A DNA stretch of 8,085 nucleotides from an uncultured Clostridia bacterium. GTDB taxonomy: Bacteria; Bacillota; Clostridia; TANB77; CAG-508. Below are positions 1 to 6,823 of this stretch, piece by piece. A program made the translations under genes and the position numbers. The notes beneath the pieces were generated by a model. It made no database searches, was not told the DNA's origin, and saw only the letters and a list, made by a program, of their open reading frames with translations. Within the stretch, counting starts at the first letter, position 1. The number at the start of each line of letters is the position of its first letter. Location of the stretch: positions 5,560 to 13,644 of the forward strand of contig CAPZDM010000001.1 of the NCBI GenBank assembly GCA_948745425.1. The letters are read 5' to 3'.

Positions 1-597
1 AAAAATGGATATACATTTATAGGCTGGACAGGATCAAACGGAGAAACAGCAGAAATGACAGTAACAATAGACCCAAGCACAGTAACAGAAGATTTAACAT
101 ACACAGCAAACTGGGAAGCAACAGAATACACAATAACATATAACCTAGACGGAGGAACAATAGAAGGAGAAACAGAAGAAACAAAAATAAATCCAATAAA
201 ATACACAATAGAAACAGAAGACATAACATTAGTAAACCCAACAAAAGAAGGATATAGATTTACAGGATGGACAGGAACAGACATAGGAGAAATGACAGAA
301 GAAGTAAGAATACAAAAAGGATCAACAGGAGATAGAGAATACACAGCAAACTGGGAAGAAGAAGTAATAGTAGAAACATACACAATAACATATAACTTAG
401 GAGACGGAGAAGTAGAAGGAAATCCAAATGAAATAACAACAGACGGAGAAGAAATAACATTAAATAATCCAAGCAAAAATGGATATACATTTATAGGCTG
501 GACAGGATCAAACGGAGAAACAGCAGAAACAACAGTAACAATAGACCCAAGCACAGTAACAGAAAACCTAACATACACAGCAAACTGGGAAATAAGA
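1..597 (+). repeat. Tandem InlB B-type repeat units in the surface gene
   Basis: Two complete units and the end of a third encode the pattern YTITYNL...NGYTFIGWTG...YTANWE. At the DNA level, 1-117 and 475-591 are nearly identical (five mismatches by my alignment), while the middle unit at about 124-357 is clearly diverged. The pattern A-B-A' with a 474-bp (158-codon) period suggests that the array grew by duplicating a two-unit block. More units probably lie before base 1. Confidence 0.85.
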
Positions 598-3525
598 ACA
601 GACCTAAGTTATACAGTAAATTATTTAGAAAAGAATACTAATAAAGTATTACACGAAGCAAAAACACAAGAAAATCAAACATTTGGAAATGTAATAAGAG
701 CAATCGATGAAGTAATTATAATACCAGGTTATCAATATGAAAATGCAGACAAAGAAACATTAGAAATAACAACAGGAGAAAATACAATCAACCTATATTA
801 TACTCAAAAAAGAGCACAAATAATAGTACACCATTACATTTACGATGAAGAAGCAGAAACAGAAAATGATAAATATACAACAACAAAATTAGTAGAAGAT
901 GAAATAATAGAGAGAACAGAAGGAGAAGAATATTCAACAAGCAAATCAGATAGAGTGTCTGCAAATTATATATGTATAGATGAAGAACCAGAAGGATTTT
1001 CAGGAACAATAACAAATGAAGACATAGAAGTAAGTTACTATTATAGCTTAACAAAACCAACAATAGAAAATAATATAACAACAACAGTAAATATAGGAGA
1101 AAGCATTGTTCGTCCAGACAAAGAAACTCAAACAGCAATTCTAACTAAAGAAGATGGAATTGTAACATATGATATTGACTATCATGCAAGTATTAAAAAC
1201 TACATAGGAAAAGCAACAATAGAAATAGTAGATACATTACCAGCTAATATAGATATAGATAAATCAGAATTAGCAGATGGACGTTATGACGAACAAAAAC
1301 GTACAATAACATGGACAGAGCAAATTAATAATATTAATACATTTGTAAATGGAGATTATACAAAAAATATAACAAAACAAATTAAAGTTGTATATGAAAA
1401 TCAAGATGTGACACAAAATTTAGTAAATTCAGTAACAGGAAGAACTATAACATACTATCCAGAAAGACATTTAGATAAAGGTGGAGAGGTAGTTACACAA
1501 AACAGTGCAACAGAAACTAAAGAGATACAACAAGACTATAGAGTAAACTTTAAACTAATAAAAGTATGGAATGACAATGAAGATATAAGACACAGAAGAC
1601 CAGAAAGTGTAACAATAGAAATAAGAGTAATGCCAAACGATAGAGCAATTACAAGACAATTAAATGAAGAAAATAACTGGACATATGAAGAAAAAGGACT
1701 TCCAAAATACAATGCAAGAGGAGAAGAAATAACATATGTAATAACAGAAAGTGAGACAGAAGAAGGAGATTTAAAATACTATGACGAGGCTGTTATAGAT
1801 ACAACAAAAACACAAGATGATGAAGCAACAAATTATACAGCAACAGTAACAAATGTATATAAATTAGTTGAAGCTAACTTTAATATGGAAATAAGCAAAA
1901 TGGGAACAGAGGAGATAACCAGTAGAGAAAACGAAATAGAATACACAATAAACTTAAAAGCAGAAGTAGAAGACTATACAGGAAACGGAAAAGTAACAAT
2001 AGTAGATACATTACCATATAAAATAGACTTAGGAAAATCTAATATTCAAAACGGAACATATGATAGTGAAAAACAAACAATTACATGGGAAGAAGAAATA
2101 CAAAATATTAACACAGATGAAAGTGGAGAAAGCCATAAAATAGACCTAACAAAACAAATAACATTATCATATATAGATATTGATTTAACGCAAGATAAGA
2201 TGACAAATACTGTAACTGGAAAAATAGAGCTATATGATACAGATGAAAAAGATGAAAAAACAGCAAGTTTTGATACTAATATAAATGTAACTGGAAAAGT
2301 AATTGTAAAATACCTAGAAAAAGGAACAGAAAAAGAATTACATCAAAGTTATGAAATAGTTGATAAAATAGGAAAAGACTATAATGCAGAGAAAAAAGAT
2401 ATAGCTGGATATATAAATGTTGAAACAATTAATGATACAGGAAAAATAAAAGAAAAAGACCAAGAAGCAATTTACTATTACGAAAATAATGAAGCAGAAG
2501 TAATAGTAAAATATCAAGACAAAGATGGAAAAGATATATCAGAACAAGTATCAATAAAAGGAAATGTTGGAGATACATATAAAACAGAGAAAAAAGATAT
2601 TGACAAATATAAATATGTAGAAGTAAAAGGAAATCCAGAAGGAACAATGACAAAAGAAAAAATTGAAGTAATATATGTATATGAAGAAAACAAAGATGCA
2701 ACATTAATAGTAAAATATCTAGATATAGAAACAGAAGAAGAAATAACATATAAAGAAGAAAACGCAGAAGGAATACTAGAAGAAAAGAAATATAGCTATG
2801 AAATCAAAGGACTAATAGGAGATAAATATGAAACAAAAGAATTAGAAATACCTTATTATGTATTTGTAAAAAATACAGATAATACAGAAGGAGAACTAAA
2901 AGAAGATACAGTAATATACTACTATAGAAAGCTAGAATGCAATTTTGAAATAGAAAATACTATAAGAAGTATAAAGCTAGATAACAAAAATGTTAATGCA
3001 ACAGATAACAAATTAGTAAAAATAGATGTAAAAACAGGAGATGTAAATAAGACAGAACTAATTGTAGAATATAGTATAAAAGTAAGAAACAATGGAGAGC
3101 TAGCTGGAACTGCTACTGTATTAGATATAATACCAAGTGGATATGAAATCAAAGAAGCCCCAGAATATTGGAAAGAAACAAAAACAGGAACATTAGAAAC
3201 AAAAGTAGAATTAGAACCAGGAGAAAGCAGAGATTTAAGCTTAACATTAAAATGGTCTAATAGTGAAAACAATTTAGGATCAAAAACTAATGTAGCAAAG
3301 ATAACAGATGTAGAAAATGTAGCAAATTATGAAAACATAAATACACAAAAAGAATCTTCAGAAGTAACAATAATTGTAGCAATAAAAACAGGTGTAGTTG
3401 TAAGTAGTATAATTATCGTAATGATATTAGTATCATTTGCAATATGTACATGGATGATAGTATTATTAGTTCGTAAAATGAACAAAGGAGAAGGAATCAA
3501 TAAAATAAAATTCTTAAACAAATAA
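1..3525 (+). CDS. Large modular cell-surface (adhesin-like) protein, 5' end missing
   Basis: The reading frame is open from base 1, so the start and any signal peptide lie upstream; 1174 residues are visible, ending in tandem TAA stops. Numbering from the first visible codon, I see: InlB B-type (Listeria-Bacteroides) repeats at about 1-39 (partial), 42-119 and 125-197, each ending YTANWE; MucBP-like domains at about 201-270 and 271-350; a DUF11-like domain with VDTLP at 410-414; a Cna-B domain at about 512-622 (KVWND, NNWTY, GLPKY, TNVY); a second DUF11-like domain with VDTLP at 668-672; three MucBP domains whose first strands begin near 767, 834 and 902; a third DUF11-like domain at about 978-1117; one membrane helix at about 1137-1157; and a basic 17-residue tail. 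No LPXTG is present. These families form extended stalks on Gram-positive surfaces, so adhesion or cell-wall/mucus binding is inferred, but no ligand can be named. Cna-B residues K521, E583 and N618 could form an isopeptide bond. Confidence 0.9.
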   Translation, partial: KNGYTFIGWTGSNGETAEMTVTIDPSTVTEDLTYTANWEATEYTITYNLDGGTIEGETEETKINPIKYTIETEDITLVNPTKEGYRFTGWTGTDIGEMTEEVRIQKGSTGDREYTANWEEEVIVETYTITYNLGDGEVEGNPNEITTDGEEITLNNPSKNGYTFIGWTGSNGETAETTVTIDPSTVTENLTYTANWEIRTDLSYTVNYLEKNTNKVLHEAKTQENQTFGNVIRAIDEVIIIPGYQYENADKETLEITTGENTINLYYTQKRAQIIVHHYIYDEEAETENDKYTTTKLVEDEIIERTEGEEYSTSKSDRVSANYICIDEEPEGFSGTITNEDIEVSYYYSLTKPTIENNITTTVNIGESIVRPDKETQTAILTKEDGIVTYDIDYHASIKNYIGKATIEIVDTLPANIDIDKSELADGRYDEQKRTITWTEQINNINTFVNGDYTKNITKQIKVVYENQDVTQNLVNSVTGRTITYYPERHLDKGGEVVTQNSATETKEIQQDYRVNFKLIKVWNDNEDIRHRRPESVTIEIRVMPNDRAITRQLNEENNWTYEEKGLPKYNARGEEITYVITESETEEGDLKYYDEAVIDTTKTQDDEATNYTATVTNVYKLVEANFNMEISKMGTEEITSRENEIEYTINLKAEVEDYTGNGKVTIVDTLPYKIDLGKSNIQNGTYDSEKQTITWEEEIQNINTDESGESHKIDLTKQITLSYIDIDLTQDKMTNTVTGKIELYDTDEKDEKTASFDTNINVTGKVIVKYLEKGTEKELHQSYEIVDKIGKDYNAEKKDIAGYINVETINDTGKIKEKDQEAIYYYENNEAEVIVKYQDKDGKDISEQVSIKGNVGDTYKTEKKDIDKYKYVEVKGNPEGTMTKEKIEVIYVYEENKDATLIVKYLDIETEEEITYKEENAEGILEEKKYSYEIKGLIGDKYETKELEIPYYVFVKNTDNTEGELKEDTVIYYYRKLECNFEIENTIRSIKLDNKNVNATDNKLVKIDVKTGDVNKTELIVEYSIKVRNNGELAGTATVLDIIPSGYEIKEAPEYWKETKTGTLETKVELEPGESRDLSLTLKWSNSENNLGSKTNVAKITDVENVANYENINTQKESSEVTIIVAIKTGVVVSSIIIVMILVSFAICTWMIVLLVRKMNKGEGINKIKFLNK
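2299..2931 (+). repeat. Three consecutive MucBP domain repeats in the surface gene
   Basis: Three units begin with VIVKY, VIVKY and LIVKY, their first strands starting at 2299, 2500 and 2704, a spacing of 67 and 68 codons. Each ends in a tyrosine-rich strand (AIYYY, VIYVY, VIYYY). This matches the MucBP family found in mucus- and surface-binding proteins of Gram-positive bacteria. The DNA of the units has diverged, so they are old protein-level repeats and not recent duplications. Confidence 0.75.
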
Positions 3526-3526
3526 T

Positions 3527-3556
3527 AAAAATGGCAGACATGTTTCTGCCATTTTT
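3527..3556 (+). terminator. Intrinsic terminator of the surface-protein gene
   Basis: A perfect 12-bp stem (3527-3538 with 3545-3556, core ATGGCAGA/TCTGCCAT) encloses a six-base loop, CATGTT, and its 3' arm ends in five T. It starts two bases after the first stop codon, within the second TAA. Because the stem has A5 on the left and T5 on the right, it could also stop transcription coming from the other strand. No convergent gene is visible, so its main role is to isolate the surface gene from nrdD. Confidence 0.93.
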
Positions 3557-3581
3557 ATCATCCCCACATCCCCTAATTTTT

Positions 3582-3614
3582 CAAAATTGTAATATTATTG
3601 TAACAATTTTGTAA
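3582..3614 (+). repeat. Three TTGTAA repeats 11 bp apart with an overlapping inverted repeat
   Basis: TTGTAA occurs at 3587, 3598 and 3609, exactly 11 bp apart, so the copies lie on roughly the same face of the helix. The same stretch has a perfect inverted repeat, CAAAATTGT (3582-3590) and ACAATTTTG (3603-3611), and an 11-bp palindrome, ATTGTAACAAT (3597-3607). This is what a multi-site protein-binding region would look like. The regulator is unknown, and the low sequence complexity weakens the case. Confidence 0.4.
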
Positions 3615-3688
3615 TAATTCTACAAAAAAGCAAAAGAATGCATATAACTATTATAAAAGCTAGTATTTGATGAATAGAAATAAATATT

Positions 3689-3722
3689 TACCAATAGTAT
3701 AAAAACGCTACATACATTGGTA
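3689..3722 (+). promoter_or_regulatory. Bulged inverted repeat upstream of the nrdD promoter
   Basis: TACCAAT (3689-3695), a single bulged A, and GTAT (3697-3700) pair with ATAC (3712-3715) and ATTGGTA (3716-3722), leaving the 11-base loop AAAAACGCTAC. It lies about 40 bp before the predicted -35 box, so it is either a DNA operator or a hairpin in a transcript starting further upstream. I found no convincing promoter that would transcribe it. Confidence 0.4.
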
Positions 3723-3748
3723 TTGTAAGATAAAAATCAGAGTTAAAG

Positions 3749-3763
3749 GAAATTTTAAATTTC
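3749..3763 (+). promoter_or_regulatory. 15-bp palindrome abutting the nrdD -35 box
   Basis: GAAATTT and AAATTTC form a perfect inverted repeat around one central T, and the arm ends one base before the TTGACT -35 hexamer. That position suits a repressor or activator site. It does not match the known NrdR box pattern (ACACTATATATAGTGT-like). The symmetry is built mostly from A and T, so chance remains possible. Confidence 0.4.
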
Positions 3764-3792
3764 TTGACTTTGTTTTTTTTTTTATATATTAT
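3764..3792 (+). promoter_or_regulatory. Predicted sigma-A type promoter of nrdDG
   Basis: TTGACT (3764-3769) and TATTAT (3787-3792) are separated by 17 bp. An alternative -10, TATATT (3785-3790), would give 15 bp. The spacer holds eleven consecutive T (3773-3783). A start near 3799 gives a leader of about 40 nt, which begins with a small hairpin, CTCTG-AAGA-CAGAG (3800-3813). The T run could instead be the tail of a weak terminator using the palindrome just upstream. Confidence 0.6.
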
Positions 3793-3823
3793 TAGGTCAC
3801 TCTGAAGACAGAGAGAAATATAC

Positions 3824-3831
3824 AAAGGGGG
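3824..3831 (+). promoter_or_regulatory. Ribosome binding site of nrdD
   Basis: AAAGGGGG lies seven bases before the ATG at 3839. It is a strong, G-rich variant of AAGGAGG, and it fixes the start codon of nrdD. Confidence 0.85.
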
Positions 3832-3838
3832 CATTAAA

Positions 3839-6118
3839 ATGCAAGTAGTAAAAAGAGATGGAAGAATGGTAGAATATAACAGAGAAAGAATTATTAAAGC
3901 TGTAAGTTTAGCAATGATGCAAACAACAGCAGGGGTAGATGTTGACCTAGCAAACAAAATAGCAGATGGTGTTGAAAAACAACTAGAAGGAAAAATTCAA
4001 ACAACAGTATATGAAATTGAAGATTTAGTTGAAAAGAAATTAATGGCTTCTTCAAGAAAAGAAGTAGCTCAAATGTATATAACATATAGGTACAACAGAG
4101 ATGTAGCTAGAAAATCAAAATCTAAAGATATGTTCTTAGAAATAATTGAAACAAAATCAAATGATATAACTAGAGAAAATGCAAATATGAATGCAGATAC
4201 ACCAGCAGGAATGATGATGAAATTCGCAAGTGAAACAACAAAACCATTTGTTGATGACTTCCTATTATCATTAGAAGCAAGAGATGCTGTAAAAAATGGA
4301 TATATACACATCCATGACAAAGACTATTATCCAACAAAAAGTTTAACATGTTTACAACATCCATTAGATAGAATATTAGAAAATGGATTCAAAGCAGGAC
4401 ATGGAAGTTCAAGACCAGCAAAAAGAATTGAGACAGCAAGTATTTTAGGATGTATCTCAATGGAAACAGTTCAAAACGAAATGCATGGAGGACAGGCAAT
4501 ACCAGCATTTGACTATTACTTAGCACCATATGTAAGAGAAACATTTAAAGAAGAATTAAAAAAAGTAGGGGATACAGTAGGAAAAGACTTATCAAAATAT
4601 TATGACTATGAAGTAGAAGATTATCTAAAAAAAGACTTATCACAATTAAAAGGAGAAGAAAGATATATACAATCAGCAATAAACAATACAGTAGGAAGAG
4701 TTCATCAATCAATGGAAGCATTTATACATAATATGAACACTATACACTCAAGAGGAGGAAACCAAGTAGTATTTAGTTCAATAAACTATGGAACAGACAC
4801 AACTCCCGAAGGAAGATGTATTATAAGAGAAATATTAAAATCAACAGAAAGAGGAGTAGGAAACAATGAAACACCGATTTTCCCAATCCAAATTTGGAAA
4901 AAGAAAAAAGGAGTAAACTATCTTCCAGAAGACAAAAACTATGATTTATATAAATATGCATGTACAGTAACAGCAAAAAGATTTTTCCCTAACTTTATAA
5001 ATCTTGATGCAACATTTAATACACATGAAAAATGGAATGCAAATGATCCCAAAAGATATGAATATGAAACAGCAACAATGGGATGTAGAACAAGAGTATT
5101 TGAAAACAGACATGGAGAAAAAACATCAATAGGAAGAGGAAACTTATCATTTACAACAATAAACTTTGTAAAACTTGCAATAGAATCAAACCAAGAAGCA
5201 CAGAACCAAATTGGATTAAACTTTGAGATAGGAATTGGAAGTGATAAATTCATGAACGAAAAATTCCTAAAATTAGAGAAAAAACTATTCATGAATAAAT
5301 TAGAAAATTATATTGGAGTTTGTGCAAGACAATTATATGATAGATACACATTCCAATGTACAGCATTAAAAAAACAATTTCCACTACTAATGTCAGGACT
5401 ATGGAATGGAAGTGAAAAACTAGAACCAAATGATAAAGTAGAAGAAGTATTAAAACAAGGAACACTAGGAATTGGATTTATAGGATTAGCAGAAGCATTA
5501 GTAGTATTAACAGGAAAACATCATGGAGAATCAGAAAAATCACAAGAACTAGGACTAGAAATAGTTAAAAATATGAAAGAAGAAGTTGACGGATTTTCAG
5601 ATAAATACGACTTAAACTATTCAGTACTTGCAACACCAGCAGAAGGACTATCTGGAAGATTTACAAAAATAGACAGACTACAATATGGAATAATACATGG
5701 AGTAACAGACAGAGACTATTATACAAACAGTAATCATGTACCAGTATATTATAAATGTACAGCAGAACATAAAGCAAAAATAGAAGCACCTTATCATGAA
5801 ATAACAAGAGGAGGACATATATTCTACATTGAATTAGATGGAGATGCAACACACAACCCGGAAAGTGTTGAAGCCGTAGTAGACTTAATGGATAAATATA
5901 ACATGGGATATGGATCAGTAAATCATACAAGATCAAGATGTATGGAATGTGGATTTGAAAATGCAGACGCAGAACTAACAGAATGTCCAATGTGTGGAAG
6001 CAAAAACATAGACACAATCCAAAGAATAACTGGCTACCTAGTAGGAACAACATCTAGATGGAACAATGGAAAATTAGCAGAGTTAAAAGACAGGGTAACA
6101 CACAACACACAATCATAA
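3839..6118 (+). CDS. nrdD: Anaerobic (class III) ribonucleoside-triphosphate reductase, catalytic subunit
   Basis: This 759-residue enzyme reduces ribonucleoside triphosphates to dNTPs under anoxia with a protein glycyl radical; the family generally uses formate as reductant. Residues 1 to about 92 form an ATP-cone, the allosteric dATP/ATP site (VVKRDGRMVEYNRERI). The large barrel domain follows, with C171 in SLTCLQHPL and C416 in GCRTRVFEN as candidate active-site cysteines, then GRGNLSFTTIN and YYTNSNHVPVYY. Four cysteines, C701, C704, C716 and C719 (CxxC-x11-CxxC), form the C-terminal zinc site. The radical site is G732 in RITGYL, followed by SRWNNGKLAEL. Length and all motifs are typical, with no break seen. 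Start chosen by the AAAGGGGG site seven bases upstream. The nrdG activase gene follows directly, so the two are almost certainly one operon. Confidence 0.97.
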   Translation: MQVVKRDGRMVEYNRERIIKAVSLAMMQTTAGVDVDLANKIADGVEKQLEGKIQTTVYEIEDLVEKKLMASSRKEVAQMYITYRYNRDVARKSKSKDMFLEIIETKSNDITRENANMNADTPAGMMMKFASETTKPFVDDFLLSLEARDAVKNGYIHIHDKDYYPTKSLTCLQHPLDRILENGFKAGHGSSRPAKRIETASILGCISMETVQNEMHGGQAIPAFDYYLAPYVRETFKEELKKVGDTVGKDLSKYYDYEVEDYLKKDLSQLKGEERYIQSAINNTVGRVHQSMEAFIHNMNTIHSRGGNQVVFSSINYGTDTTPEGRCIIREILKSTERGVGNNETPIFPIQIWKKKKGVNYLPEDKNYDLYKYACTVTAKRFFPNFINLDATFNTHEKWNANDPKRYEYETATMGCRTRVFENRHGEKTSIGRGNLSFTTINFVKLAIESNQEAQNQIGLNFEIGIGSDKFMNEKFLKLEKKLFMNKLENYIGVCARQLYDRYTFQCTALKKQFPLLMSGLWNGSEKLEPNDKVEEVLKQGTLGIGFIGLAEALVVLTGKHHGESEKSQELGLEIVKNMKEEVDGFSDKYDLNYSVLATPAEGLSGRFTKIDRLQYGIIHGVTDRDYYTNSNHVPVYYKCTAEHKAKIEAPYHEITRGGHIFYIELDGDATHNPESVEAVVDLMDKYNMGYGSVNHTRSRCMECGFENADAELTECPMCGSKNIDTIQRITGYLVGTTSRWNNGKLAELKDRVTHNTQS

Positions 6119-6122
6119 TATG

Positions 6123-6128
6123 AAAGGA
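6123..6128 (+). promoter_or_regulatory. Probable ribosome binding site of nrdG
   Basis: AAAGGA lies nine bases before the ATG at 6138. The earlier in-frame ATG at 6120 has only ACACAACACACAATCATAAT before it, with no Shine-Dalgarno. This favours 6138 as the main nrdG start. Confidence 0.6.
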
Positions 6129-6137
6129 AAATCAAAC

Positions 6138-6653
6138 ATGAACCTAGCAGGATTTTATGACGAAAGCATATCAAACGGAGCAGGTTGGAGAGCAGTACTA
6201 TTTGTAAGTGGATGTCCACATGGATGTCCAGGATGTCAAAACAAGATAGCACAAGACTACAACTATGGAACAAAATTTGATGAATACAAAAAACAAGAAC
6301 TAATAGGAAAAATAAAAGAAAACTCAATTCTAAAAGGAATCACAATAAGTGGAGGAGAACCACTATGTAAAGAAAACATAGGAGAAGTATTAAACTTCAT
6401 CAAAGACGTAAAAAAGGAAAAGCCAGACTTCAATGTATGGTGTTATACAGGATATACACTAGAAGAACTAGAAAGCAGAAATGATGAAACAACCAATAAT
6501 TGTTTAAAAGAGATAAATGTGTTAGTAGATGGAAAATTTGAAATAGACAAAAAAGTTCCGAACTTAAGATTTAAAGGTTCAACAAACCAAAGAATATTAG
6601 ATGTACCAGAATGTCTTGCGCAAAACAAAATAATACCATTATCTAACTTCTAA
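6138..6653 (+). CDS. nrdG: Anaerobic ribonucleotide reductase activating protein (radical SAM)
   Basis: NrdG uses a 4Fe-4S cluster and S-adenosylmethionine to abstract hydrogen from the NrdD glycine (G732 here), creating its stable radical. From the ATG at 6138 the protein is 171 residues, normal for the family. The cluster motif is C26-x3-C30-x2-C33 (GCPHGCPGCQNK), preceded by FVSG. The SAM-binding GGE motif follows in ITISGGEPL, then the family-typical WCYTGYTLEEL and VLVDGKFE. The start is a choice: ATG at 6120, one base after the nrdD stop, would add six residues (MKGKSN) but has no ribosome binding site. The 6138 start has AAAGGA and gives MNLAGF, like other NrdG N-termini. Either way nrdG follows nrdD within 19 bases and is probably co-transcribed. 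The last codons also form one arm of a likely terminator. Confidence 0.95.
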   Translation: MNLAGFYDESISNGAGWRAVLFVSGCPHGCPGCQNKIAQDYNYGTKFDEYKKQELIGKIKENSILKGITISGGEPLCKENIGEVLNFIKDVKKEKPDFNVWCYTGYTLEELESRNDETTNNCLKEINVLVDGKFEIDKKVPNLRFKGSTNQRILDVPECLAQNKIIPLSNF

Positions 6654-6681
6654 ACTCTAATGTTACTGGATAATGGTTTTT
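6635..6681 (+). terminator. Probable intrinsic terminator of the nrdDG operon, overlapping the nrdG stop
   Basis: ACCATTATC (6635-6643), in the last codons of nrdG, pairs perfectly with GATAATGGT (6669-6677), and a T run follows directly (6677-6681). A T-G and an A-T pair could extend the stem into the 25-base loop. The stem is only one third GC and the loop is long, so termination may be partial. The right arm can instead pair with AACCATT at 6699-6705. Confidence 0.5.
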
Positions 6682-6702
6682 GAATATGAATTTATTGTAA
6701 CC

Positions 6703-6742
6703 ATTGTAGAGGCAGGCCTTGCCTCTGCCTGTAAAAAACAAT
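6703..6742 (+). repeat. GC-rich palindromic element, resembling a dispersed intergenic repeat
   Basis: AGAGGCA (6708-6714) and TGCCTCT (6720-6726) form a perfect 7-bp stem around GGCCT, and a second register pairs AGGCAG (6710-6715) with CTGCCT (6725-6730). Outer bases ATTGT (6703-6707) and ACAAT (6738-6742) are also inverted. The core is far more GC-rich than its surroundings, and an A run follows it instead of a T run, so it is not a normal terminator. From memory, similar GTAGRGGC...GCCTCTGCC hairpins recur between genes in some Firmicutes and cyanobacteria. That makes a REP-like repeat likely but unproven. Confidence 0.5.
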
Positions 6743-6755
6743 TTATATAAAAACA

Positions 6756-6784
6756 TTGACATATCATCAAAAATATTCTAAAAT
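6756..6784 (+). promoter_or_regulatory. Predicted sigma-A promoter of prs
   Basis: A perfect -35, TTGACA (6756-6761), and a -10, TAAAAT (6779-6784, one mismatch to TATAAT), are separated by the ideal 17 bp. Transcription would start near 6791 and give a leader of about 74 nt that contains the hairpin at 6824-6845. The promoter separates prs from the nrdDG operon. Confidence 0.8.
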
Positions 6785-6823
6785 AATTGAGTGCAGAAAA
6801 ATCGACATAAATGTAAATAAAAT

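Noticed and set aside
1..597. CRISPR-like array from regularly spaced repeats
   Set aside because: The repeats are in-frame codons of InlB B-type protein units, with diverged copies and no unique spacers between short constant repeats.
17..3521. Leucine- and phenylalanine-rich open frames on the minus strand opposite the surface gene
   Set aside because: They arise because the + strand is purine-rich and poor in T, which removes stop codons from the complement. They have no ribosome binding sites and unnatural composition.
3557..3838. NrdR box or B12 riboswitch before nrdD
   Set aside because: I looked for the ACACTATATATAGTGT-like pattern and for a B12-box and saw neither. The dyads present have different sequences.
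6703..6742. Intrinsic terminator at the GC-rich palindrome
   Set aside because: The stem is followed by GCCTG and an A run, and no T tract follows on either strand, so it lacks the second half of a rho-independent terminator.
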